A DNA stretch of 64,000 nucleotides from Oryzias latipes. Its lineage: Eukaryota > Chordata > Actinopteri > Beloniformes > Adrianichthyidae. The notes under the pieces are model-generated. The model saw only the letters and a program-made list of their open reading frames with translations. It had not been told where the DNA came from and made no database searches. Below, piece by piece: positions 40,056 through 51,463 of the stretch. The position numbers and the translations under genes are program-made. The stretch lies in the NCBI RefSeq assembly GCF_002234675.1, contig NC_019873.2:7527158-7591157 (forward strand). Reading direction: 5' to 3'. Every line of letters begins with the position of its first letter. The stretch's first letter is position 1.

Positions 40056-41867
40056 TTTTTTTTTTTGAAATGGTTTATTTCAAGCAATTAAGTAGAAATA
40101 ATACACAACAGCAATATAATCATCAGTTATACATTCATACAGTAACTAATCAAACTTAGGATAATGAGACATATTAATAAATATTGCTTGAAAGGAAGTG
40201 GAAGGAAGCGAACTTATATAATCCCACCCCGTTATACTGTAACCATTTTATTACATGATTTATCAATATCCGGTTCCTAGGTTTTATCAGACAGAATTAA
40301 AAATCCTAAGATATCGATAAAACACATGACAAAGATGAATTACTTAAGTATTACGTCAAAAATAACTATTCTAGAAATCAACATGGCAAATGCAGATCAG
40401 TCATCTAAAATATATGCAGATTATGTTACTTATAAAAGCCATTCATATGAATAAAACATAATACTATATCAGTAAAGTAGACACAACACTGTTTCAGGAA
40501 TTTTAATACCAAAATTTCATCAAGTATCAAAAGTTAAAAACATGTGCAAAATTATGCTACATTAGAAAAGATTTTTGAATCAATTTATCAATTTTTGGAG
40601 CAAGTGAAGTAATATCATTAAACATTGATCAATTTAACAATTTTCAATAAGTGATTAATCATTTGTTTTACTTTTTTAAATATTCTTTTGTATTTTTTTT
40701 TATATAATAAAGTAATGCTGTAGGGGAAAAATAAAAAGGGTCCATAACTGTTGATTGTCCAAGGTTGGTATTTCTTCTTTTACTGATAACAGCTGTTCTT
40801 CTGGGTTTAAACAGTTAATAGTTCTCTTCAATGTTATGTCTGCAGACATTAGATTCAGGTCCATATCCTTCTTCAGCTGATGTCAGCTGCGCTGAAAGTT
40901 GAGGTCAGGTTGTCTGCAGGTCAGAGCTCTGCTGTTATTCAGGTGACGTCAGATGTATGGAGAAAGTGAGGAATCCAGGTGTCATATATCTTGAAATTTT
41001 TTGGCTCTTTGGTTTATTACTCCATGTTGTTTCAGACGACCGTGATTAAACACTTCTCAAAGTCCTTCATGGTGTTCACAATCAGAACCTTGGACCGGTC
41101 CTCTGGACCGAGCAGTTTGACGTAAATCCTGCAGCCTTTAACCCAAGGGTTCTCAATCTGCTTACGCTTCCTGAGAAGCCGTGCATGTTTTGAGATTTCA
41201 GCATTCCTTCTGGTCAGATGGTCGTTCAGATAAGCAGCCAAACCTTTCAGGTGTTTCCTTTGGGTCATCAAAGATAGCTTGTGTTTGTGATTCACAAACC
41301 TGATGAGGATCACTGGTTTATCCGTCTCCTTTCTCCTGGGGAGCAGGTGGCAGGTATCGATGGTATTGAGATCCAGGGAAATCCCTTTAGATGTGAGAAA
41401 TGAATGTATTTGCTGCTCCAGAGACTCTGCACCGATCTCCATATTAGCACTGCTAGCTACGCTAGCGCTAGCATTAGCAGTGCTAGCTCCTGCTGTTAGC
41501 TTCGCTCCAGTTTTGATTGGTACTCCAGTGAGAATGACATTATTCATCTTTACTTGCTGTTCCACATCGTCCAGTCTTTTCTCCAGAATCTCGACCCGGT
41601 TTTCTCACTGCTCGTTTTGAGCCCGAAATCTTCGGAACTCTTCCATCATTTCCCAAAGTGGCGTTAGCTTAGCTGACACTTGTTCCATAAAACTTTTCAG
41701 CGTTTCTTGAAAAATGTCAAGAGTCTTTTTGAGGTCTTCGTATTCCTGGGTTTTCTTCGGGGTATGGTCAGCTCTCTTTTTTGGAGAAAATCAACTTTTT
41801 AAGTAATTTGAAGATGGTTGTATTCGCAGAGAGGCACGCCACGCGTCCTGCTGTGTAACCCGGAACC
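40056..41867 (-). mobile_element. ORF1-only (HAL1-like) non-LTR retrotransposon, copy 2
   Basis: Same order as copy 1: 5' leader (about 41770-41867), ORF1 remnant, AT-rich 3' region, then a T-run on plus (40055-40066) that is the poly(A) tail. GAGCAT is present on both sides (40050-40055 and 41868-41873), a weak candidate target duplication. It lacks the 782-bp insert of copy 1. Confidence 0.7.
41032..41765 (-). pseudogene. L1-type ORF1 of HAL1-like copy 2 (broken)
   Basis: The C-terminal 177 codons (41565-41032) are open and parallel to copy 1: NNVILTGVPI, LDLNTIDTCHLLPRR and the basic C-terminal domain. The upstream coiled-coil part has a stop near 41607. The initiator position corresponding to copy 1 reads ATA instead of ATG (plus TAT near 41763). 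Decayed. Confidence 0.75.
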
Positions 41868-42333
41868 GAGCATTAAAAACTTAAGATATGGAATAAAGCT
41901 GGGGATAGTATACAGCTGCAAAATGATTTGGCGTTGGATACCAGTGATTTTCTTTGACATGATAGACATTTCAGTGTCTGTGCCTTTGAGGAACAGTGGG
42001 AATCAGATGCCTTTCTTGCAGTGCTGGGAGTGGCACTCAGATGTGTTTGAAGAATGGTGGTGCCCCAACCACAAAACAGAACATTCTGCTGAGCCTGAAT
42101 CAAGTGTGATGCTGTCATGTCACGCAAGAGAGTTTTCAGTAACACAGCGGAGGAGGGGGTATCTGACTTCTAGGGTTAACTCTGTTACTCTAGCTAAGCT
42201 GTATTTGATGTGTGTATTGAGGGTGGACACTTTCCTTGAAATTAACACAAGTGCAGTACTTGCTGTTGTACTGTAAGGAGAGGATTGTGTTATGGGAAAT
42301 ATTATGGCTTTAATTCGTGTTTGTGTGTATGTC
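41868..42333. other. No gene recognised
   Basis: A 152-codon open frame here (41818-42276) starts inside the LINE leader, shows no recognisable motif and is judged a chance frame. Confidence 0.4.
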
Positions 42334-42659
42334 TTGGCGGCAGTGCGGCTCAGGCGGTAGAGCGGGTCGTCCAATGATCAAAGGGTCCGTCCCCGCTCCC
42401 TTCAGTCAGCTGTCGTGTCCTTGGGCAAGGCACTTCACCCTCCCCGCCTCCAGTGTGGCTCCACTGGTGCGTAAATGTGTATTAATGTCCAGGTGATGGG
42501 GCCGTAGAAGCAAACTGGCAACCCCACCTCTGTCAGCCTGTCCCACGGCAGCTGAAGCTGCATCAGTAGCTACCATCACCAAGTGTGAATGAATAATGGA
42601 CACTTTGAGCACTGAAGACTAGAGTAGATAAATCTAAGCAGTTATTATTATTATTATTG
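42334..42659 (+). mobile_element. tRNA-like SINE with (TTA)n tail
   Basis: The head contains an A-box-like GGCTCAGGCGGTAGAGCGGG and the common teleost segment GTGTCCTTGGGCAAGGCACTTCACCC. The B box is damaged. It ends in (TTA)n at 42642-42658. Confidence 0.65.
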
Positions 42660-42750
42660 GCAGGTCAGTGCGTGCTGTGGCTCTTTGACTCTCACAGTTA
42701 AAAATTTTGGCTCTTTGTGTCATACTTGTTCAACCACCCCTGCCCTAGCG
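42660..42750. mobile_element. hAT-type terminal fragment
   Basis: GTGGCTCTTTGACT..ACAGTTAAAAATTTTGGCTCTTTGTGTCATACTTGTTCAACCACCCCTG closely matches 63125-63191 and has the look of a Charlie-like hAT terminus. No second end found. Confidence 0.45.
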
Positions 42751-42938
42751 GGTCCACCTGACCCATGAACTCCGGTTGAGTAACAAAAGTGCTAACACCA
42801 TGCAAAGGTTACTGGAATTTTGACTATTAACTGTTTTGGCATTTTTCTAAATTAATAAGTTTCTATAAAAATATATTTAAGTATTTTAAGTTATTGAGTC
42901 ATTTTGATTCAACACCTGTAAGAGTACTCTGAAGAGTA

Positions 42939-43457
42939 GGGCTGTAACGCCTTATTGATCCACAATTCGATTCCCATCATAGGTTGTGGTTGACGATATG
43001 ATTCAAACTCGATATTGGTTCATTTTCAACAATCCAATTTGATCAGATTCACTAACTCGAAATCGAGATATTTAGACAAGAATTCAACCACTGTGTCTCA
43101 GAGATAAATACATTGGTACTATATGGGCACAGGTTTTCGCTAAATTCAAAGTGTTTCCACACATTGGACTGTAATGATTTTTTGATTATTTTTGTTGCCA
43201 CATGTGTGGTTGGCTGCTGTGATCTCACTTTGTCGTTTTTATGTTAGTAAAATAAATCTTCAGTGCATAAATCCAAATGGTATTTTCCTAAATTAATTTC
43301 CTAAATTTTCCTAAATTCCTAAATTTTAAATGATTTTATTATTGTTTAGATTGATTCAATTTGATTTGATTAACAACTTTGTTCAGAAACATTGATTTGG
43401 TTAAATCATAGGAATAAAAATTGATCGATCTATTAAGTAGATTAATCTTTACTACCC
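42939..43457. mobile_element. Possible non-autonomous hAT element
   Basis: GGGCTGTAACGCCTTATTGATC at the left and GATTAATCTTTACTACCC at the right are imperfect inverted repeats of a kind common in fish. The interior is AT-rich with TTGATTTGATT repeats. The target duplication is not clear. Confidence 0.35.
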
Positions 43458-45873
43458 AAATCATAGTGAAGATTGAAAATAAAAAATGTCCTGAAAGAAG
43501 GACTTTATATCTAATAAAAAATAGAGAGAAGAAAAATATATAATCAAATTATCACGTAGATTTTATTGTTTATTTTTAATGTACATCAATTACGTACATT
43601 AAGAGTAATCTTGTTTAGTTCTAAATTCATAGAATAATATTTATAAACAATATTTTTTCTATGATTTAAAACTTCAGTCTGCTCCTCCTATGGCACACAA
43701 CTTCCCCAGTTTTGGGGACCTGCTCACACAGGATCAATGTTGTTGGCTTAAATACCATTTTATCAGCTTGGTTAATGCTGTAGTCACATGCACCCATGCA
43801 AGGTTGACCTGTAGGGGTGCTGCAGGTTTTATGGGGTGTTCGGGACCATGGAGGGTCGTAGAGAGGACTGGCCACATCTTAAAGGGAGAGCAGGTGTGTC
43901 TTACAGTTTCCTTGTTGTTGTGCAGCCACCTTGAGAAATGTCATAAGGATGGAATGTACCATTGTCATGCATTTGGCAAGTGTATTGTAAACTTTTTGAA
44001 GAATAATTGTAAGTTACACACACTTATGACCTATGGGTGATAATGTTATACAATTTAGTCGTTAGTGAGGTGCGAGCACTGGCTCCTTAATGACCACACA
44101 CAAACGCTGCACTCACAGGGTAAACAGCTGATGGATTAGTGACCGTGGGATGTTCACACGAACTACACTGATTGTCCAATTTCCTCTTTTGTAAAAGTCA
44201 GGCTGCATGTAAGGATCAGCACTGGATCTATTTGCGTAGTGGATTCACCAACTGGTCTAAAATTAAAGAATTTCCTGAGGGCCACCTGCATGCCCCATAC
44301 AGGTCTGTCCATTTTTCATCGGCAGACAGCACGTATCCACCTGTAAGGGTAGTTGTGACTAAGGCATAAACTGCAGCCTGGTTTGCTGAGTATTGAAGAA
44401 ATGTGTGTTTGCTGTTTTATCTTTTATTACATTGAAGTTTTAACCTCCAGCGTTCAGTGTGTGCTAAAACCATCTTTTCATTAACTTGTAAGAGTTAACT
44501 CCTTCTGACATTCCTTGAGATAAATCCGTGGCTGCACAGCCAGACCTCCTTTCCCACGGGTGAGGAGACATCAGTTCTTTGTCTGCAGTATCGGGTAGGG
44601 AGGTTGTGCTGAAAACATCAAATATTGTCATGAACAAGATTAAGAACCATCTGCCTGAGCAAAGGAAGTGACCCCAAGGCCAGTCCAAATATGGACCGAA
44701 AGAAGTGGGCAGTCCAGCTGTCGACGGCTCTATGCTCACGGGGGAGGGATCCAGCGCACCACGATAAAAACTTTCTGTTCAGAAAGCGCCTTTGTTTTCT
44801 CTCTTCGTTTTTCTCTGTCTACAAGTCAGACATGCGTAATTCGTGTGCATTGCAGACTTTGAAGTTTGAGGACCCGGATATATCAGTTTAACTTTGTTTT
44901 AGAAACTCTGTCAGGGAAATAAAATGTATTAATCTTTACTCTTCTGAATCCTTGTCATCCATCCTCGATGCATGAACACATTTAGGAAAAAGCTGCCAGA
45001 CGAATAGGTATTTTCCTACAGTATTTAGCTGGATCTGCTTCTCTGGAAAGGGGCTGTTCAGCACGTCAATGCTGGATTTCCACCGTGGAATCTGCTGCAT
45101 CGCTGTGTGATTTTGGGCTGCAACTGCAACAAATAAAATGTGGCAAATATTGAGTGTGGTAATAACTGAAAACAGTCTAATTTGGCTGTCCAAAAGGCTC
45201 ATACGTTGTCCTGGTCAGCTTTCCTCTCCATATTTAGGCTCCCAGTTCATTCACTGGTTACCCTGGCAATGGCATCTAGCATGTTTGGAATCGAGGGTCT
45301 GACATAGTGGCCGTTTATGGAGGTAATAATGTGTCTAAATGGGCGAGCTTGTAGATTTGATGTGAGAAGTTGTAAAATAGAGTGTGAAAACTTGTGCGCA
45401 AAAAATCTGCATCTGTGTGTAAAAATCTTCTGCTGTAAAGTTTGACAAACAAAATCAGAACTGACAAATTCCCATTTGTGTTCATTTAGTTACAACTTCA
45501 AATCTGTGATTACAACCGTTCAAATGTGTTTCTGCATGTGAGTGAATCTGCTGGCGCAAATCACAAGGGCGCGACAACTGTGCTCTGACTTGTGACACAT
45601 TTCTTGCGAGAAACTTGTGTCAAATCTGATCTCTGTCCGATAATGGAACTAGGGGGGGAGGGAGGGGGCAGTCAACCAATCAGAGTGCAGCACTCGGAGA
45701 ACTTGGTAAAGTTAGACAAAGCTTCACAGATTTGGATTTCCTGCTTCAATAACTCTTCTGATAAACTTTCAAATGTGACAGCAAGTATCTCAATCATTTT
45801 GTATTAACACAGAGAGTGAACTACAATTGCATTTCTAATTAAAAAAGATTGTTTTTTTCAGCACTTTAATGAG
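43458..45873. other. No gene or repeat recognised
   Basis: About 2.4 kb without a supportable ORF. Short open frames up to 116 codons look random. This is the longest stretch of apparently low-repeat DNA in the window and could hold introns of a gene lying elsewhere, but nothing shows it. Confidence 0.45.
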
Positions 45874-46560
45874 CAGTGGCGGTTTTTGATATGGGCGAGG
45901 TGGGCGGTGGCCCAGGGCGGCACATATTAGGGGCCGGCATTAACCTTCCCCGCAGCATTACACAAAAGGAAATGGCTAAATCAAAGAAGAGACTTTCAGC
46001 TTTTATTCTGACATGCCTGCTACAACCAGCACCTTGCGCTTTTATTATGACACAACTGACACTGAACATCGCACCCATGTCTTCATCCTCTCCCCTCTCC
46101 ACACTTATGGTGCACAAAAAAAAAGTATGAAATAACTAAGAGTGAAACAACGTAAAACAGCCACATGAAAAGGCACTTAGGCAGAAGAAAAACCCGTGCT
46201 CAACCCAATTTCGACCAGAGCAGGCAATGGGGCTTATTTCCCACAATTCCCCGCTCCAACACAGCAGACCCTACGTGCACGTGACCACCACCCTCTGCTG
46301 CAAGACACTTGCAGCCATTGTTACTGAAGTCTTTGCAACATAACAAGTCAAAAAAATCGAAAGGGGGGGCAACTCACCGGTGGCTGGGTGAATCACACTA
46401 ACAGGTATGTAATTGGGAGTCTTTTTCACTCTAACAATCAACTCTAGGCTGCAGCTGCACCTCCCGTCATATAGACGGACCCGTGTCATAAGGAAGGGGC
46501 AGCTCATGTTAATAATGTAATTATTTAGCAAAATTGTAGATATTTTTATGACGTGTCTTT
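45874..46560. mobile_element. Possible hAT-like fragment
   Basis: Starts CAGTGGCGGTTTTTG (45874), the style of a hAT terminus, followed by GC-rich sequence. No matching right end or target duplication found, and no transposase motif. Weak call. Confidence 0.3.
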
Positions 46561-47102
46561 TCTCTGGTTTAGTTGGTGTCAGTATTTGACATAAAGAGAG
46601 CAGCAGAGATCAGAAATAAACAATTGATCATTTTTTATGAAGTTTTTGGAGGATTTCTACTGTTGGTGTTGCACAAAATTAGAAAAATGCCAAAAAATTT
46701 TGGAGTAATCCCACTGATGAGTTCTATGATTTAGTTTGTAATGTTTTATAAGACCTAACTGAATAAATGTCTACATTTATATGAGATGGTAATGACGACT
46801 TGTCTGCATAGTCATGCTACTATCAATATTTTCTGAGAAATTCTATCTTTAATATATTTAATATAGTTTTTAACGTTTTAAGAGATATGATTCAAAATAA
46901 AGGTGCTCAGTAGCTCTAAAGATACTGAAGCTTTTGTCACCAAACTTTCTGTACTGACTAATCATGACCCTATTGTCTTACTACAGCAAAGATTGTCAGA
47001 AAATTACTCTCTAAGCTGCAATTTTGAGCAAAAATTATCCATATTTAAATTTTAAAAACTTCTTAAAAATAAACAATGGGAATTTATGAGATAATCTTTG
47101 TT
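46561..47102. other. AT-rich sequence, no feature
   Basis: Nothing recognised before the junction with relic F at about 47103. Confidence 0.4.
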
Positions 47103-47202
47103 GTACCAATCCTTCCACTACTTGAAGGAGCATGTTTTTGAAGACCAAGGTCAGCAGCAGCTTCAGCAAAAGGTGTTCCATGATCATCCCCAGAGATCTT
47201 GA
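47103..47202 (+). pseudogene. Relic F: 3' end of exon 4 of the secreted-protein gene
   Basis: Homology begins abruptly at TACCAATCC (47103), inside the C-terminal coding block, and continues to a TGA at 47200-47202. It encodes a diverged YLKEHVFEDQG..QQQLQQKVF..PQRS tail. Exons 1-3 and most of exon 4 are absent. The downstream 680 bp match the 3' flank of copy B. It shows changes not seen in the intact copies, so it has escaped homogenisation. Confidence 0.85.
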
Positions 47203-47885
47203 GGTTCATTGACCTGGTGGCATAATGGGTATGTTGGTCAAATATTAAGAAGGCACATTGTTCCTTGTCTAAATTTTCTTTTAGTACAATATTTCCAGGA
47301 CTGATGGCTGAACTTTTACAGAATAAAGGATCAAAAGAATCTATATGTAATGTTCTCCCTAAATGAAGAATTTACAATAAAAGGATATTCAACAGTGGTT
47401 AAGGGAAGGGCCCAGCATCACTACCACAAACTGATATTGGAATAAACTATTGAAAGTAAAAATTTAAAACTCATTAGCCATGTTCGAAGTGTTTTAAAAG
47501 AAACGTTAAGGCCTAAAATTGTTAGAAATTAGAAATCTTGTCCAAGAGAAGCAGTGCTCATTAAATACTGGGGGGGGGGGGGGGGGCTATGACTTCTTAA
47601 TGAAATTGAAGATCAGTGAAGTCAAATTTGAGTCTTTAATCTTGCTCAATTAAGCATGGTATTTCTCTGGGGGCATTGAGCAACTAATTATTTGGACTTA
47701 AACTTTCATAATAGGTCTTTACTGTTATGGCTTCAAGAGAAACATTTGAAGGACTCTGAGGAGAACCACTCCTATGAAAATTAACTTGTCTTATAGAAAA
47801 GTCTAAATTATGCACCAGCAGCCACGCCCACAACTTGGAGGCACTTCTGGAAGTTCTGCCGCTCTGCAGAAACTGTCAAATTATT
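47203..47885 (+). repeat. Downstream flank of relic F, direct duplicate of B flank
   Basis: Matches about 20766-21560 with moderate divergence and small indels, including a poly(G) tract (47570-47586) and the CCACGCCCACAACTTGGAGGCA block near 47822. Confidence 0.7.
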
Positions 47886-49171
47886 TTTTTTGGCCCAAAA
47901 TGGCATAAAATACCACTGTGAACATTTTAGATCAAAAGACCTGAATGTGAATTGATGGAAACATAGTATATACAGCTGAACATTTGAAAGAAGCTAATTT
48001 TGACAAATATGCAATGTAATCATGGTCTGCTTCAAGGCCAGTTCCTGCAATGTTTATCATTGACATTGAAAATCAAAAATGTAAACCCTGCTGCTTACAG
48101 TAACTGCATTGAATGGATTTTTTTCAGAGAAAATGCAGAACCATGTAGCAGACTTAAAGATCAACTGAACACAAAATGTGAGTATAAAATTAAAACTGCT
48201 GGTTTGATTTTTTTTTCCTTTCAGTTTTATCAATACTTTATCCCACAATGGGGAAATTCTCTGCATTTGACCCATCCCCTGGGGAAGCGGTGAGCTCCAG
48301 TCAAACCGCGCTCAGGAGGCAGTAGCGTTAAGGAACGAACCCTGCATTCCTGCATGTAGCCTCTCACCTTACCAATGAGTGTTATAGCCCTTGTTAAAAT
48401 CTAAAGAGTTAACTGCCAATGATAAAATAAAATCTGTAGAATAGAGCCATTTAGAAATTGGCCTGCACTGTGGTGTAGTGGTTAGAAAACTCCCCCCCCA
48501 AATCCCTGCTTTGTTCCCCTCGATCTCTTGGTGTGTGCTTTGGCTTTTTCAAATGTTAACGGGGGGGGGCCGAGAGCTTTTTGTATTGAAGCGAGCAAGC
48601 AGCCGTTTCTTGATCTAGAGAGAAAACATGACAACCCATGTGCTCCAACATGCACTGGTTTATGGGGTGGAGTACTCTGGTAAATTCCAGAGGTTTTGCT
48701 CCCTCCCCTACCAAGAACAGTCAACATCCATATCCAGTCCTGCAGCCAGGATAACTAAAGGGGATTCGGGATTTGGCTGCTGCAGAACCAGGGAAGTGTC
48801 ACCATCGGGTCACAGAACTGCAGTGCCAGAGGACAAGGTGGTGGATGCAATGTGGTTTTCATCTTAAGATATTCTCCTTACGGAGGCACCACAGACATTC
48901 CTTCAGTTGAACTGCTTTGCCACCACATCAGCACTTGTGCATGGACCTCATGTACAAGATTCAAAACTTCAGCGAGGATAGTCCTTTTTCCATTACATAG
49001 CCCAAGGGTCCCCCCCCCCAAGTCTATCGTGGCCAACTGCTTGCATAAGGACAATATTCAGTATAGGACCCAGTTTGACTCAAGTTTATGCCTTAGGTTA
49101 CACTTCGAGGCTGTCTATAGCTCCTCCTGGATTCCAGTTTCCACAGACAAACTCAAACGATCTTTGGCTCC
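47886..49171. other. No gene; short repeat scraps
   Basis: Contains a common teleost phrase (ACAATGGGGAAATTCTCTGCATTTGACCCATCC, about 48245-48277) and GTGGTGTAGTGGTTAG (48472), a SINE-like head fragment. A homopolymer C run is at 49010-49019. Nothing else supportable. Confidence 0.4.
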
Positions 49172-49174
49172 TTA

Positions 49175-49788
49175 AGGCCCGTACACACCGGGACGAATAT
49201 TTGCCAGCTTTTTTCGCCACGTTTGTGTTCACACCCAGGCGATTTTCGCTGACGAGCCGAGCGAACATGCAATTTCATTCCCTGACATTAGATGGCACTT
49301 AATGTAAACAGAAATACTCCTGTACACAAGGTGGCGGTGCACAACTTTGCGCTTCTTAAAGTTGCTTTTCACTCAGAAGTTAACACGGTTGTCAGAGTCA
49401 TAAGAAAACATGATTTCAAGCACCAGTTGCTCCAACTGGTTATTGGTTTGGGGATATTTTAGAATGTCCGTCATTATTTTTTTGCGGCAGTGTAGATGCT
49501 ACTCTGCGTCTATCTTCTTCGCTGGTGTGCTCAGCAAGGCTGTTTTGTGTTTGAGCGCCCCAAAGTTGTGCTTTACTGTAACTTCAGAGGCTCCAGACAC
49601 GTGTGCAAAAGCGCCATTTCCTCATTGGTCGAATAGATTGACGTGTCAAAAAAAAAAGGCGTTTTTTTTGTGACGCGTGGCGTTTTTTCGCGTTTGTGTG
49701 CACACTCATTGGTGCCCTTTGTTTAGTCACGAGGCGTTAAACGTCGACGAAAATCGCGCGCAAAATTAATCCCGGTGTGTACGGGCCT
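49175..49788. mobile_element. Harbinger-type MITE
   Basis: 614 bp with perfect 19-bp terminal inverted repeats: AGGCCCGTACACACCGGGA and its complement at 49770-49788. They are flanked by TTA on both sides (49172-49174 and 49789-49791), the 3-bp TWA target typical of PIF/Harbinger. The interior has no transposase and contains subterminal GCG/TCGC-rich repeats. Non-autonomous. Confidence 0.9.
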
Positions 49789-49791
49789 TTA

Positions 49792-50089
49792 GAGTAATGT
49801 GTGGGAGGGATTCTTTTCAGAGATAGCCCCTTTGACATTTAAAATGAGTTGACTTTAACCATGACAGGTGTGAAACTGAAAACCCAGATGCACATGTGAA
49901 TATCAGCGCTCTAGATTTGGATTGAAGAGTTTTAACAGCTGAAACTGACTTACAAATCAGTTTTTATTTTGTCAAACATTTCAGCTGCTGAGCCTGTGGA
50001 GAGAGTAAATATGTTCAAGAAAGTAAAACATTAAAGACTTTCAAGTATCAGAGTGCAGCATACCTATGAACCAATCACAGCTACAAGCC
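49792..50089. other. 3' flank of copy E
   Basis: The part next to the gene (50030-50089) is similar to the first ~50 bp after the stop of copy D (GATTG..TCATAGGTATGCT on minus). The rest is unassigned. Confidence 0.4.
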
Positions 50090-51334
50090 TCAAGATCTCT
50101 GGGGATGACCATGGAAGACCTTCTGCTGAAGCTGCTGCTGCTGCTGTTGTGGACCTTGGTCTTCAGAAACATGCTCCTTCAAGTAGTGGATGGATTGGTA
50201 GTAGTCTTTGCCCTTCTCATGGTTCTGGCTGAAGGTGGTGTAGGTGCCAGGAGGGTACAGACCATACAGGAGCCTGTAGTCAAAGCCAGGATAAGGAGAA
50301 CCCCAGAAGCCACCAAGTCCTTGGCCTGGAACAAGCACGCTGGTGAAAGCAGCTCCAGGCTGCGCCGCCTCAGCCGGGTAACCAAACTCTTCCGTCTGCT
50401 GCTGGTAGTTGCCAAGTTCAGCTTCCTTCACAATATTGGAAGTCTCTCCAGACTGGAGGACAGGGCCAGCTGGAGGGGCAGGGACTGGTGGCAGGAAGTC
50501 ACTGGAGCCCACAGCCTGGGCATCAGCTGCTGCTTGCTCAGAGAAAGATGGAGGAGCAACAGCCCACTGGGTTTCTGGACAAACAAGACACTTGTCAGAA
50601 AGGGGAGGATTCATGGAGAACAACATTCACAGCAGCTTTTCAGAGGAGTCACCTGGCAGAGCAGCTTGAGCAGGTCCTGGCTGTGTGGAACCAGCTCCTT
50701 CATGCAGCACAAACACAGGGGAAGCAGAGCCAACCATTGCTGGGCCCGTCTGAACAAACTGGGAGAAACCAGGAGCCTGCACAGGGACCTGAACTGCCTC
50801 AGAGACTCCTGCTGCAGGAACACCGGAAAACACAGGAACAGTAGATCCTGTCTGAACAGCCACAGGGTATCCTGCAACAGCAGAGCTCAAGCTGCTGCCT
50901 GATGGAACCATGGGAACAAACTGAGGGACACCAGGATTCTGCACAAACACTGGAACTGGCTGAGAGACGCCGCTTGAATGAGAGCTGTAATGCACAGGAG
51001 CAGAGCGGCTCATCTGAGCTCCTCTGTGGGAAGCAAAGTTAGTTGCTGCTTTTTGGTCCCCACTGCTCTGATCTGTGGATTTGGAGCCTGAAAGCAGAAA
51101 GAGCACAAGTTCTGAAGATGATAAACATCCCATCTATGCTGATGTGTCATCTAAAGGGAATAAAAAAAGCACCTTTGGCAGGAAACCCACATGATGGAAC
51201 AACCAGAAGAACAAAAAGGGAAAAGCTGAAAATATTTACATAGAAAACATTAGAAATTTCTTCTATCACATTAAAGCTGACCTGCTTTCAAAACTTCTTT
51301 CCTACCCCAGGAAAACCCTTGCTGTCTCCATCAT
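50090..51334 (-). CDS. Multicopy secreted Pro/Gln-rich protein, copy E (4 exons)
   Basis: Exons on minus: 51334-51306, 51225-51173, 51087-50653 and 50574-50090 (29, 53, 435 and 485 nt). The introns are 80, 85 and 78 bp with the same phases as in B. The product is 333 aa with a six-Gln run. It carries STDQSSGD like D and FWGSPYPGF like C. Exon 2 begins with C instead of G, but the junction codon still encodes Gly. Intron 1 resembles that of C and differs strongly from B and D. The promoter is intact. It is convergent with D (and with relic F). Mature protein cysteine-free. Function unknown. Confidence 0.84.
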
Positions 51335-51463
51335 GAAGGCCACAGTTCTGAAAGGTTCATTGGTGAAGGTTTATCAATGTTAGCAGAGATCAGTCCTGAC
51401 CAATCAGAGCTTAACGGGTTAACAACAAACAGCTGCTTGAGACAAGCTCTCAGGAAGAGACTA
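51335..51463 (-). promoter_or_regulatory. Conserved proximal promoter of copy E
   Basis: CCAAT (within GACCAATCAGAGC, about 51398-51410) and TATA-like TTTATC on plus (about 51370-51375). Homology to A/B extends to the AGGAAGAGACTA block near 51463. Confidence 0.5.

Noticed and set aside
41818..42276. 152-codon open frame
   Set aside because: Starts inside the 5' leader of the ORF1-only LINE and has no motif. A chance frame is likely.
43458..45873. Possible host gene in the low-repeat stretch
   Set aside because: Short open frames only, with no splice-supported coding pattern or protein motif that I could recognise.
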